Assembly (NCBI RefSeq): GCF_017315705.1
Contig: NZ_JAFLRF010000006.1
Location: 100,555 to 164,554 of the forward strand
From: Trinickia mobilis
Lineage (GTDB): Bacteria; Pseudomonadota; Gammaproteobacteria; Burkholderiales; Burkholderiaceae
Reading direction: 5' to 3'
DNA: 64,000 nt
The notes beneath the pieces are model-generated. The model saw only the letters and a list, made by a program, of their open reading frames with translations, was not told the DNA's origin and searched no databases. Both the position numbers and the translations under genes were made by a program. How positions within the stretch are numbered: position 1 is the first letter of the stretch; each line of letters begins with the position of its first letter. Positions 16,891 through 25,740 of this stretch are shown here, in pieces.

Positions 16891-17757
16891 TCAGCCGGCG
16901 AAGCCCAGTTCCGCGTCGAAGGTTTGTCCGACTGCGAGCTGCGCGCCAGCGCCGGCAACCACGATCGCGTTCTGGCCGAACGTCAGCGCGCCGTCGAGCA
17001 GGCTGTTCGCGCGATAGGCGCTCATCGTGTCGGTGGGTTCGTTCGGCCACTGCGGGTCGGGCGCGCCGGTCGCCTGATCGATGGTCGGCATCGGGCAGCG
17101 CGCGCACGGCTTCACCACGCGCAACTCGATCGCGCCGCCGCCCTCGCTGCGAAAAGTCTCGACGTAGTCTTCCTCGTACGCCTCCATCCCCGTCACGACG
17201 ATGTTGGGACGAAACCGGTTCATCGGAATCGCCGTCGCCCCTTTGCGCGTGAGCCGCTCGTTCAGGTCGTCGAGCGATGCCTGGCCGATCACGAGCAGCG
17301 GGTAGCCGTCGGCGAACTGTGTCGGCACGTCGAGATCGCCCGTCCACTTGCGGTTCGCCAGGCGCTGCGCCGACGGATCGAAACGCACGAGCCGCACCGG
17401 CGTGCCGAGAAACGCCGAAAACCAGCGGGCGGTAACGGGCCCCGTATCGAGCGCGGCGACCGTGTCGCCCCAGACCGTCGCGTCGACACCCTCTGCACCG
17501 CGCAAATCGGACGCGGCAAGCGGCGTGCGCAATTCGTCCATGCCGGGCGCGCGCACGATGAGCTCGGAGGCCCCGATCTCGACCTTGACGAGCGCGAGCC
17601 CGGCAAACCTGCGCTGCGTGATGAATTGGCCCGCCGGGTCGACGAGCATCCAGTTGCGGTCGTATTCGAGGCCGTACGGCAGAAGACGGACCGAATCGAG
17701 CGCGATGCCTGCGCAGGACTTGATCGGATAGACGAGGAGTTGGCTGATGGCTGGCAT
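16891..17757 (-). CDS. MOSC-domain protein (YcbX-like)
   Basis: A 288-residue protein with an N-terminal MOSC beta-barrel domain (ISQLLVYPIKSCAGIALDSV at residues 4-23, YDRNWMLVD) and a C-terminal MOSC domain containing KPCARCPMPTIDQATG. The cysteine in the KPCxRC segment is the likely molybdenum-sulfur ligand. YcbX-type proteins are molybdenum-cofactor-dependent reductases of N-hydroxylated bases and form a bacterial counterpart of mARC. E. coli YcbX also carries a C-terminal 2Fe-2S ferredoxin domain, which is absent here, so an external electron donor is needed. The first gene of a short run with the alpha/beta hydrolase. Confidence 0.87.
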   Translation of the reverse strand: MPAISQLLVYPIKSCAGIALDSVRLLPYGLEYDRNWMLVDPAGQFITQRRFAGLALVKVEIGASELIVRAPGMDELRTPLAASDLRGAEGVDATVWGDTVAALDTGPVTARWFSAFLGTPVRLVRFDPSAQRLANRKWTGDLDVPTQFADGYPLLVIGQASLDDLNERLTRKGATAIPMNRFRPNIVVTGMEAYEEDYVETFRSEGGGAIELRVVKPCARCPMPTIDQATGAPDPQWPNEPTDTMSAYRANSLLDGALTFGQNAIVVAGAGAQLAVGQTFDAELGFAG

Positions 17758-17803
17758 GGGGCAATGCGGGGAATGGGAAGAGGAACGGCTGCCAGCCGCG
17801 ATG

Positions 17804-18844
17804 TTACTCGAACACGCCCACGTCGAGCATCTCCCCCGCCGCGCCGGCTCCACGCACCGCGCAGGTCAGCGGCTCGTCCGCGACCCGCACTTCCAGCCCG
17901 GTCTCCTCGACGAGCCGCCGGTCGAGATTCGCCAGCAGCGCCCCGCCGCCCGCCAGCACGATGCCGGTGTCGGCGATATCGGTCACGAGCTCGGGCGGCG
18001 CATTTTCGAGCGCCGCCTTCACCGCGCCGATCACCTGCTTGAGCGGCACCGCGAGCGCATCGGCCACATCGTGATTGGACAATTCGATCGTGCGCGGCAA
18101 GCCGTCTTCGAGACTGCGCCCGGTCGCCCGCATCGTTTCCTGCGGGACGTCGTAGATGGCCGTGCCGATCGTCTTCTTCACGTACTCCGCGGTCTGATCG
18201 CCGAGCACGACGCCATACAGGCTGCGCACGTGGTTGATGATGGCCGCGTCGAACTGGTCGCCGCCCACGCGGACCGAGCCCTTGTAGACCACGCCGCCAA
18301 GCGCGATCACACCGACTTCGGTCGTGCCGCCGCCGATGGCGACGACCATCGAGCCGCGCGCCTGTCCGACCGGCAGTCCCGCGCCGACGGCGGCGGCGAG
18401 CGATTCGCCGAGCAGATTCACTTTCGACGCCCCCGCTGTCATCGCCGCTTCGCGGATCGCGCGGCGCTCGACGTCGGTCGCGTTCGACGGCACGCAGACC
18501 GTGAACTCGGCGCGGCGCACGAAGAGCGAGCGCAGCTGCGCCATGTCGACGAATTCGCGGAACATCTGCTCGGCTGCCGGGAAATTGGCGATCACGCCGT
18601 GCTGCATCGGCCGCACGGCTTCGAGGTTGCCGGGCGAGCGCCCGAGCAATTGCTTGGCCTGCGTGCCCACCGCCGCGATGCGCGCGTACCCCGGCCCGGA
18701 CGTGCCGTGCTTCCGGAAGCACACCACCGACGGCTCGTTCAGAACGATGCCCTTGTCGCGCATATAAATGAGCGTGTTCGCCGTGCCGAGATCGACCGCG
18801 ACGCTTTGATGGAACAATCGTCCAAAGAATGGTGTGTGCGCCAT
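17804..18844 (-). CDS. MreB-like actin-family protein (orphan paralog)
   Basis: A 346-residue actin-fold protein closely resembling the rod-shape protein MreB. Phosphate-1 loop: SVAVDLGTANTLIYMRDKGI at residues 14-33. Phosphate-2 region: MVVAIGGGTTEVGVIALGG. Adenosine loop: TGIVLAGGGALLANLD near residue 300. MreB forms membrane-bound filaments that guide cell-wall synthesis. Here it stands alone, without mreC, mreD or the penicillin-binding and RodA genes, so it is probably a second copy besides the main mreBCD operon. A GTG six codons upstream (18862) is possible; ATG 18844 is preferred on N-terminal similarity. Confidence 0.88.
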   Translation of the reverse strand: MAHTPFFGRLFHQSVAVDLGTANTLIYMRDKGIVLNEPSVVCFRKHGTSGPGYARIAAVGTQAKQLLGRSPGNLEAVRPMQHGVIANFPAAEQMFREFVDMAQLRSLFVRRAEFTVCVPSNATDVERRAIREAAMTAGASKVNLLGESLAAAVGAGLPVGQARGSMVVAIGGGTTEVGVIALGGVVYKGSVRVGGDQFDAAIINHVRSLYGVVLGDQTAEYVKKTIGTAIYDVPQETMRATGRSLEDGLPRTIELSNHDVADALAVPLKQVIGAVKAALENAPPELVTDIADTGIVLAGGGALLANLDRRLVEETGLEVRVADEPLTCAVRGAGAAGEMLDVGVFE

Positions 18845-19039
18845 CGTAGGCTCTGAAGTCACTCGCTCGCCGGCGGCCTGTTGTTGTCAAGCCGTGCAGA
18901 CTACCCGTCACAGCAGGCTGAAGGGTCGACATCGACTCTGCCGATAAGCGAATTACGGCATCCCGCGCCATGACTTTAGGCCAGGGAAAACCCAATGTTC
19001 AGAACAATTTGTGTGCCCTAACGATTTTTATCGCCCGCT

Positions 19040-19747
19040 TCAAAGCGTTTCATGTGCGCCGACGGCTTTTCCGGTGCGCAAGTGGGCGAGCACGCGCGGA
19101 CGCTCGACCAGCGCGCGCACCAGCGCGTCGCGCCCGAGCAGCGCGCCGTCGCTGGAGAGGGTGTGGCCGACTTTCGGCAGGGCGTACGCTCCGACTGCGT
19201 AGCCGGCGTCGCTGAACGCGTGGGCGGCGCGCTCGAGTTCGAGCACGGGGACGACATCGTCGTCGGTGCCGTGGACGATCGTAATGGGCGTGCGGCTCTT
19301 CGCCACGATCGGCGACGCGAGCCGGCCCGAATAAGCGACCACGGCCGCCGCGCCGGCGGCGTTCGTCGCGACGTGATGCAGCGCCATGATCGAACCTTCC
19401 GAAAAGCCGACGATTGCAAGGCAATCGAAATCCAGGCCGTGACGCGCAAGCTCCTCGCTCAGCATGCGATACAGCGCCGGATACGCATTGGCGACGCGCA
19501 GCGGGCGGCGCGACTCGTCGATTTCGCGCCGGCTGAACCATTGACGCCCGCCGGCGCCGCCGTCGAATGCTTCGCTGCCGTCCAACGATGCGAAGGCCGT
19601 GTCGGGCAGCGCGCGGCACCAGGAATCGGCAAGCGGCAGGAGGTCGCGCGCGCTGCCGCCCACGCCGTGCAGCAGCACGACGAGCGATTGCGCCGGGCCC
19701 TCGAGCGGGGCGCGGCGCCAGCCATGTTCGAATCGGTTCCAGTCCAT
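19040..19747 (-). CDS. Carboxylesterase/phospholipase-type alpha/beta hydrolase
   Basis: A 235-residue protein of the small carboxylesterase/acyl-thioesterase group (YpfH or Abhydrolase_2-like). HG motif in VVLLHGVGGSARDLL, nucleophile in IVGFSEGSIMALHHV, acid in IVHGTDDDVVPV, and histidine in LPKVGHTLSSDG. All four catalytic elements are in order and the length fits. GGGAG six bases before the ATG at 19747 fixes the start, although the open frame runs much further upstream. A stand-alone minus-strand gene, 127 bases from the GNAT gene. Likely acts on short acyl esters; the physiological substrate is unknown. Confidence 0.87.
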   Translation of the reverse strand: MDWNRFEHGWRRAPLEGPAQSLVVLLHGVGGSARDLLPLADSWCRALPDTAFASLDGSEAFDGGAGGRQWFSRREIDESRRPLRVANAYPALYRMLSEELARHGLDFDCLAIVGFSEGSIMALHHVATNAAGAAAVVAYSGRLASPIVAKSRTPITIVHGTDDDVVPVLELERAAHAFSDAGYAVGAYALPKVGHTLSSDGALLGRDALVRALVERPRVLAHLRTGKAVGAHETL

Positions 19748-19874
19748 CGGAGTCTCCCGGGCAGCCCCGTCGGGGCAGGCTTCCCGCCCCGCAGAAGGCG
19801 GTGGCGCGTGATGCACAGGCGGGAGCATACGCCGGGTTGGCGATTCGTGTGTGTGACCGGTACGTGACGGCGTC

Positions 19875-20360
19875 TCAGCCGGCTTTCGATGCGGCCTCGA
19901 CGGGCAGGACACAGTGCATCTCGTGGAACAGCACGTCCGGGCGCGACGGCAACTGGAACGGCGGCGCGCAAGACGCGAAGCCCAAGGTCTCGTAGAAACC
20001 TCGTGCGCTCTCGCGCGCCGTGCACCACGCGAGCCGCCCGCCTTCGTTCTGCGCATGATCGAGACATAGCTTGGTCAGCAGCCGGCCCAGGCCGTATCCG
20101 CGCAGCCTCGCTTCGACGGCGACCCCGCGCAGCCGCCATTCGGCATCGCTAGCGGAACCGGGCAGCGATTCCCGGCATATCGTTGCGACCGCAACGATCC
20201 GGTCGCTGCGATAGACAGCCAGATGCAAGGTCGAGTCGTTTTCGTCGTGGCGGAAGCGGCACGATTCGGCGTTGCCCTCCAGCAAGACTTTGCTTCGCAA
20301 CGGAAACACCCGCTCCGCGGCGACGGAGCAGACAGAAAAAAGCATGTGATTGTCGGACAT
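19875..20360 (-). CDS. GNAT-family N-acetyltransferase
   Basis: A 161-residue single-domain GNAT protein. The acetyl-CoA pyrophosphate loop (motif A) is WRLRGVAVEARLRGYGLGRL at about residues 75-94, preceded by the strand LHLAVYRSDRIVAVATICRE and followed by ARGFYETLGFAS, the usual motif-B helix with the Tyr that acts as general acid. The acceptor is unknown. The gene stands alone, with ordinary composition. Confidence 0.87.
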   Translation of the reverse strand: MSDNHMLFSVCSVAAERVFPLRSKVLLEGNAESCRFRHDENDSTLHLAVYRSDRIVAVATICRESLPGSASDAEWRLRGVAVEARLRGYGLGRLLTKLCLDHAQNEGGRLAWCTARESARGFYETLGFASCAPPFQLPSRPDVLFHEMHCVLPVEAASKAG

Positions 20361-20616
20361 GAGTCGGCGCTATCCCCGCGGCAATGGATCGACAGGTTCT
20401 ATTTTCGACGGCTATTGGTCTCATCGCGTGCCGAGGTCGAACCGCTAGGCGTGCACGCTACCCAGTCTTTGACCGCCATGCAACATGCGTAGCGCCAGGT
20501 GTCCGAAGTTCGGACCGATACCTCATAAATCTGACAGGTGTGCAACTCAACACGACTGAGTATTCTCGACCTCGTCTTAATTTGCTTTGGGTTTTTTAAG
20601 AATCTTGAGATCTCAG

Positions 20617-21282
20617 ATGCTCGTCAACGATCAATCCGATACGCAGGCGGCTTACGTTCAGATCCGCTCTCGAATCCTCGATGGCCGCCTCCCGCCGGGC
20701 CGTCCGGTTTCGCCGCGGAACATGGCCGACGAACTGATGCTCGGCCACACGCCCGTGCGTTCCGCGATTCAGCGCCTGGTGGTCGAAGGACTGGTCGAAG
20801 TCGTGCCGAGGAAGGGGACCTATGTGGCCGCCCCGACTTTCGACGACCTGCGCGAAATCTTCGAAGTCCGGCTCGCGCTCGAAAGCACGGCCGCCTACCT
20901 CGCCGCGGTCAACGGGGCGACGGCAGGACTGACCCAAGCAGCCGATCAACTGCAGCAACTGATCGAAGACGACTCGGCCGACGTGATGATCGAACAGCGG
21001 ATCGGCTGGGTGTTTCATCAGGAGATGTTCGCGGCCTCGAAAAACGAGCGCCTCTTCACCACGTACCGGATGCTGCGTATACAGACCGGTCTCGCGCTCA
21101 ACGAATTGCAGCGCAACGATGTGGCGACGGTGCGCCGGGGCACGCTGGAGCACCTCGAGATTTACGCAGCGATCCGGGCCAGCGAACCCGAAGCGGCACG
21201 GCGGCATATGTGGAATCACATCGTCGACGGCACCGACGCACGAATCCGAATCATACGAGGCGAACATGAACCGACCGAGTAA
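20617..21282 (+). CDS. GntR-family (FCD-type) transcriptional regulator
   Basis: A 221-residue GntR regulator of the FadR/FCD class. The N-terminal winged helix covers residues 10-75, with GHTPVRSAIQRLVVEGLVEV and PRKGTYVAAP. The C-terminal all-helical FCD ligand domain follows (EIFEVRLALESTAAYLA, EHLEIYAAIRASEPEAARRH); its histidines usually hold a metal that binds a carboxylate ligand. Its last 17 bases overlap the start of the DAACS transporter, so the regulator and transporter form one operon, and the ligand is plausibly the transported acid. The start at 20617 has only a weak ribosome site. Confidence 0.9.
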   Translation: MLVNDQSDTQAAYVQIRSRILDGRLPPGRPVSPRNMADELMLGHTPVRSAIQRLVVEGLVEVVPRKGTYVAAPTFDDLREIFEVRLALESTAAYLAAVNGATAGLTQAADQLQQLIEDDSADVMIEQRIGWVFHQEMFAASKNERLFTTYRMLRIQTGLALNELQRNDVATVRRGTLEHLEIYAAIRASEPEAARRHMWNHIVDGTDARIRIIRGEHEPTE

Positions 21283-22525
21283 GCGAATCTCCATGCCGGT
21301 GCAAATGCTCGCCGGGCTGGTTCTGGGCATTCTGTTCGGAATCTTCGCGCCGTCGGCCGGCACGAAGCTCGCCTTTCTCGCGACGCTGTTCGGACACGCG
21401 ATCAAGATGGTCGTCATGCCGCTGATCCTGCTCTCGGTGACGGTCGGCGTATTCCGGCTCGGCGTGCAGCGCAGCCGCCTCGGCAAGACCGTGCTGCTCA
21501 GCATCGGGTTCTTCTTGCTGATGACGGCGGTTGCCGGCGCGCTGGGCCTCGGGTTGAACCTGTTCTTCCGGCCAGGTCTCAATGCAGCCATGACGCAAAC
21601 TGCAGCGATGCCCAAGAACCTCGCCGGCGGGATCGACTGGACCAACTTCCTGGTCGACATGGTGCCGACCAACCTCGTCGGCGCCCTGGCGTCCGGAAAC
21701 GCGTTGCCCGTGCTCGTCTTCGGCGTGCTGCTGGGTTCCGCGTTGTCCACGATCGAAGCGCGCGCGGCGCCGTTCATCGCCGTGGTGGAATCGATGCTCG
21801 CGGCCCTCTTCAAGATGACGGAGTGGATCATCGCGCTGTCGCCGCTCGCGATCTTCGCGGGGCTCGCGTCGCTGCTCGGCGCAAAGGGGCTGACCGCGAT
21901 CGTGCCGTTGCTCAAGCTGCTCGGGGTCGCGTATCTCGGCATGGCGATCCTCGCGCTGCTGCTCACGCTGATCGTCAAGTCGATCGGCCTGTCGCCGGCC
22001 GCCGTGGTCAAGCGCGTCAGCGAACCTCTGATTCTCGCGTTCACCACGCGGTCCTCGGAAATCACGTTCCCCGTTCACCTCAAGCGGCTGACGGAGATGG
22101 GCGTGCCGAAGTCCGTCGCTTCCACGATCCTGCCGCTGTCCTACATATTCAACCGCGACGGTGCGGTGCTCTATACCGCGCTCGCGGTCGGGTACCTGGC
22201 CGACGCCTACCATCTGACCTGGAGCTGGCCGCTGCTCTTCACGATCGCCGTGCTCACGATCGTCACGATCGACGGCGCCGCCAACGTGCCGTCCGGTGCG
22301 ATCGTGGCGATCACCGTCATTCTGTCGGCCATCGGCTTGCCTGCCGAAGCCGTCGTGCTGATCCTCGGCATCGACGCCTTCTTCGACATGGGCCGCACCG
22401 CGCTGAATGTCTATGCGAGCACCGTCGCGACGGCCGTGGCGATGCGGATATCGGGCGAGGCCTACCCCGAACCGGTGCAGGACGAACAGCTCGACAATCT
22501 GGGGGCGGTCGGAAGCGACGCTTGA
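21266..22525 (+). CDS. DAACS-family dicarboxylate/amino acid:cation symporter
   Basis: A 419-residue inner-membrane symporter of the GltP/DctA (DAACS) family. Family landmarks are the re-entrant loop with TTRSSEITFPVHLKRL (canonical serine-rich SSS/TRSS motif), NRDGAVLYTALAVGYLADAY (canonical NMDGTALY), IDGAANVPSGAIVAIT, and DMGRTALNVYAS (the substrate-binding helix 8, usually DRxRTxxNV). The Arg and Asn of that last motif, which hold the substrate carboxylates, are kept. GAGG five bases before the ATG at 21266 lies inside the GntR gene, showing translational coupling. Transported substrate: a C4-dicarboxylate or an acidic amino acid, not resolvable here. Confidence 0.92.
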   Translation: MNRPSKRISMPVQMLAGLVLGILFGIFAPSAGTKLAFLATLFGHAIKMVVMPLILLSVTVGVFRLGVQRSRLGKTVLLSIGFFLLMTAVAGALGLGLNLFFRPGLNAAMTQTAAMPKNLAGGIDWTNFLVDMVPTNLVGALASGNALPVLVFGVLLGSALSTIEARAAPFIAVVESMLAALFKMTEWIIALSPLAIFAGLASLLGAKGLTAIVPLLKLLGVAYLGMAILALLLTLIVKSIGLSPAAVVKRVSEPLILAFTTRSSEITFPVHLKRLTEMGVPKSVASTILPLSYIFNRDGAVLYTALAVGYLADAYHLTWSWPLLFTIAVLTIVTIDGAANVPSGAIVAITVILSAIGLPAEAVVLILGIDAFFDMGRTALNVYASTVATAVAMRISGEAYPEPVQDEQLDNLGAVGSDA

Positions 22526-22603
22526 GCGCCGGTGGCACACACGTCGATTGCCGGAAGCACGCCCTTTTTTGTCCAGCCCATCCATTGAGCGGAGCAAGCG
22601 ATC

Positions 22604-22897
22604 ATGGAAAATGCCGCCTATTCGAGCGACTACACGTTGGTCGATACCGCCGAGTTCTCACTCGGCTTGAAGGATGTCGAAGCCGTTGCCGATACGTTGG
22701 AGCTGCTCGCGTCGCTGATGACGGACCCGCAGGTGATGCTCGAGGACGAACACCTGCGGCGCGTGCCCTCGGCGCTGCATGCGCTAGGCGACTATCTCAA
22801 CATCCGCAGCAAGCATCTGCGCTCGATCGGCGCCACGAACGACGCCGCCCTTTCGAACTTCAGCTTCGCGTGCCCGAGCGTGCAAGAAAGCCCCTAG
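22604..22897 (+). CDS. Small hypothetical protein (97 aa)
   Basis: A 97-residue soluble, acidic, mostly helical protein with segments such as LKDVEAVADTLELLASLM and RVPSALHALGDYLNIRSKHL. No signal peptide. GGAG precedes the ATG by about eight bases. It follows the DAACS gene by 78 bases on the same strand and could be its third operon member. I do not recognise a named family; similar proteins are conserved hypotheticals in Burkholderia relatives. Confidence 0.6.
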   Translation: MENAAYSSDYTLVDTAEFSLGLKDVEAVADTLELLASLMTDPQVMLEDEHLRRVPSALHALGDYLNIRSKHLRSIGATNDAALSNFSFACPSVQESP

Positions 22898-23144
22898 TGC
22901 CCTGAAGCGATAAGGAGCAATCGTTTGTGCCTTCCAGGCGAGTGCCCGCCTGACGGCGCCCGTCGCAACTTCGGCACCGCCTCGAACCGGCCACCGCCCG
23001 CATTGCCCGTTCCCGTCCCGATCCGCCACGCGTTCAGCCATCAGCAAGCGTTGCGGAAAACGCGTATTCTCAGTGGCTTCGCAGCATCCGGCATGCGGCC
23101 TGCAGCGCGCATCGCCCGCTCCTCATTGCGAAGTGGAGAAACGA

Positions 23145-24728
23145 TTGGAGAGCCCTGCTTCGGCCGCCCCCGCTGCCCCCGCCGCGCCGCCGGCGCCGCC
23201 ACCGCCGCTCGCGGGCGGCCAGCTCGCGCTCGCCACGCTCGCCGTGGCGCTCGCGACGTTCATGAACGTGCTCGATACGTCGATCGCCAACGTCGCGATT
23301 CCGACCATCTCGGGCGATCTCGGCGTATCGGTCGATGAAGGCACCTGGGTCATCACCGTGTTCGCCGCGGCCAATGCCGTAGCGATTCCGCTGACCGGCT
23401 GGCTCACGCAGCGCATCGGCCAAGTGAAGCTCTTCGTCGGCGCGATCCTGATGTTCGTGCTGTCGTCGTGGATGTGCGGCGTCGCGCCGACCCTGCCGTT
23501 CCTGCTCGCGTCGCGCGTGCTGCAAGGCGTGGTCGCCGGGCCGCTGATCCCGCTCTCGCAAGCGATCCTGCTCGGCTCGTATCCGAAGGAAAAATCGTCG
23601 ACGGCGCTCGCGCTATGGGCGATGACCGCCACCGTCGGCCCGATCGCGGGCCCCGCGCTCGGCGGCTGGATCACCGATAGCTACAGTTGGTCGTGGATCT
23701 TCTATATCAACATTCCGGTCGGCCTTTTCGCGGCCTTCACGACGTGGGTCATCTACCGCAAGCGCGAAAGCCCGACCAAGCGGCCGCCGATCGACGTCGT
23801 CGGCCTCGGGCTTTTGATCGCGTGGGTCGCGTCGCTGCAGATCATGCTCGACAAAGGCAAGGATCTCGATTGGTTCTCATCGCCTTTCATCGTCGGGCTC
23901 GGCCTCACGGCGATCATCTGCTTTGCGTTCTTCCTCGTATGGGAGCTGACCGAGGAGTATCCGATCGTCGATCTGCGCCTCTTCTCGCAGCGCAACTTCA
24001 TGGGCGGCACGGTCGCGATCTCGGTGGCGTACGCCGTCTTCTTCGGCAATCTGGTGCTGCTGCCGCAGTGGATGCAGGAGTATCTGAACTACCGCTCGGT
24101 CGACGCCGGGCTCGTCACCGCGCCGCTCGGCATATTCGCCGTGATCCTCGCGCCGGTGATGGGCCGCGTGCTGCCGCGCTCGGACGCGCGCATCATCGCG
24201 ACGCTCGCGTTCATCGGCTTTGCGTTCGTATTCTGGCTGCGCTCGAACTACGTGACCGAAATCGACACCTGGCACCTGGTGCTGCCGACGCTCTTGCAAG
24301 GCATTCCGATGGCGCTCTTCTTCGTGCCGCTGACGGCGATCATCCTCTCCGGGCAGCCGCCGCACCGGGTGCCCGCGGCGGCGGGGCTGTCGAACTTCGT
24401 GCGGGTGTTCTGCGGGGCGGTGGGGACGTCGATCGCCAGCAACGAGTGGAACAACCGCACGATCCTGCATCACGTGCGGCTGACCGAGCAGGCGAGCGCC
24501 ACCAATCCGGTATTTACTCAGCAAATGAGCTCGACGCAATCGCTCTTGAACGTGAACGGCCAGACCGCGCATGCGTTGTTCGATTTCACGGTGAACACGC
24601 AGGCGGCGATGATGGGCCTCGACGATATTTTCTTTGTCTCCGCGGTCATCTTTCTCTTGATCATTCCGCTGATCTGGATAACGCGGCCGGGCAAAGGCGG
24701 CGGCGGGGACGCAAGCGGCGCGCATTGA
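23145..24728 (+). CDS. DHA2-family multidrug efflux MFS transporter (EmrB-like)
   Basis: A 527-residue 14-helix drug:H+ antiporter of the EmrB/QacA (DHA2) group. Motif D1 is in helix 1 (MNVLDTSIANVAIPTISGDL), the motif A area is in loop 2-3 (GWLTQRIGQVKLF), and motif C is in helix 5 (GPIAGPALGGWI). A proline/alanine-rich cytosolic lead precedes helix 1. A TTG at 23145 with GGAG six bases upstream is the best start; a GTG at 23073 lacks a ribosome site. No EmrA-type adaptor or TolC gene follows, so a partner must come from elsewhere if it works as a tripartite pump. Substrate unknown. Confidence 0.9.
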   Translation: MESPASAAPAAPAAPPAPPPPLAGGQLALATLAVALATFMNVLDTSIANVAIPTISGDLGVSVDEGTWVITVFAAANAVAIPLTGWLTQRIGQVKLFVGAILMFVLSSWMCGVAPTLPFLLASRVLQGVVAGPLIPLSQAILLGSYPKEKSSTALALWAMTATVGPIAGPALGGWITDSYSWSWIFYINIPVGLFAAFTTWVIYRKRESPTKRPPIDVVGLGLLIAWVASLQIMLDKGKDLDWFSSPFIVGLGLTAIICFAFFLVWELTEEYPIVDLRLFSQRNFMGGTVAISVAYAVFFGNLVLLPQWMQEYLNYRSVDAGLVTAPLGIFAVILAPVMGRVLPRSDARIIATLAFIGFAFVFWLRSNYVTEIDTWHLVLPTLLQGIPMALFFVPLTAIILSGQPPHRVPAAAGLSNFVRVFCGAVGTSIASNEWNNRTILHHVRLTEQASATNPVFTQQMSSTQSLLNVNGQTAHALFDFTVNTQAAMMGLDDIFFVSAVIFLLIIPLIWITRPGKGGGGDASGAH

Positions 24729-24779
24729 TGTCTGCGACGGCCCCGTCGGGCACGGGCAGAGACGCCCGCTCGTGGCGCG

Positions 24780-25535
24780 TCACGCGATCAGCAGCTCCGG
24801 TCCGCGCGCCGCAAGCGCCTTGCGCAGGGCGCGCTCGGGCGCGAGCTCCGTCACGAGATAGCGCACGTTTTCGAAGCCGTTGATCCGCACCGGCGTCACG
24901 CGGCCGAACTTCGAATGATCGGCGACGACCACCGCGACGCTCGCCGACGCGATCATGCGGCTGCGCACTTCCGCGGCCATCCGCGTGTAATCCGTCAGAT
25001 AAGCCTCGGCCGAGATGCCGCCCGCGCCGACGAATGCGAAATCGACGTGATATTGCGCAAGCTGCTGCACCGTGTCGAGCCCGAAGGTCGCGTCCTCGTC
25101 GTCGGAGAGTTCGCCGCCGAGCAGCGTCACGCGGTTGCCGTTGCGGCGCGCGAGCGCTTGCGCGATGCGCCAGTCGTTCGTGTACACCGTCAGCTGATGG
25201 CGATCCGCGAGCGCGCGCGCCACCGCGTGCGTCGTCGTGCCCGAATCGACGATCAGCGAGGCGCCATCCGGCACCAGCTCGGCCGCGCGCGCGCCGATTG
25301 CACGCTTGGCCGCGGCGTTGGCGGCTTCGCGCGCTTCGAGGCTCGGCTCGCGGCGGTCCGCGGCGAGTGCGCCGCCATGCGTCGTCATGATGAGACCGCG
25401 TTCGGCGAGCGCGTTGAGATCTCGCCGGATCGTTTCGCGCGAAACGTTGAGCGCCTGCACGAGTTCGGCCACCGACAGCGCGCCGGTCTTCGTCAATTGC
25501 GACAGAATGTATTGGTGCCGTTGTTTTGCAAGCAT
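24780..25535 (-). CDS. DeoR/GlpR-family transcriptional repressor
   Basis: A 251-residue DeoR-type regulator. The N-terminal helix-turn-helix is in VAELVQALNVSRETIRRDLN, with the family signature ERGLIMTTHGGAL (residues 47-59). The C-terminal sugar-phosphate sensor domain has SLIVDSGTTTHAVARAL and the late GRVTPVRINGFENVRYLVTE. These proteins sense phosphorylated sugars or glycerol-3-phosphate. The gene is convergent with the DHA2 pump and divergent from the UbiB-like gene, with no sugar operon attached, so its target lies elsewhere or is itself. ATG 25535 begins the conserved MLAKQRHQYIL. Confidence 0.9.
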   Translation of the reverse strand: MLAKQRHQYILSQLTKTGALSVAELVQALNVSRETIRRDLNALAERGLIMTTHGGALAADRREPSLEAREAANAAAKRAIGARAAELVPDGASLIVDSGTTTHAVARALADRHQLTVYTNDWRIAQALARRNGNRVTLLGGELSDDEDATFGLDTVQQLAQYHVDFAFVGAGGISAEAYLTDYTRMAAEVRSRMIASASVAVVVADHSKFGRVTPVRINGFENVRYLVTELAPERALRKALAARGPELLIA

Positions 25536-25740
25536 CGCGAATGGCGGCCGGGAAGCGGCGCGTGGAGTCAAATGTAAGCGCGCGTATTGTATTACGTGCG
25601 CCCGTTTTAGCCTGTAGGGCAATCCTTACACGACACGAGGATGCGGCTTGCGTCCGGCCTGAATGCAAAGCCGCGCTCCCCTTCGCCGTGCATCCCTGCT
25701 AACCTAGGCGACCCGCCTGCTCGACTCGCCGCTCCCGTTC

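Noticed and set aside
16850..17764. N-terminal extension of the alpha/beta hydrolase by some 300 residues
   Set aside because: The extension is the MOSC gene read out of frame; the hydrolase homology begins only after residue 1 of the shorter protein (16849).
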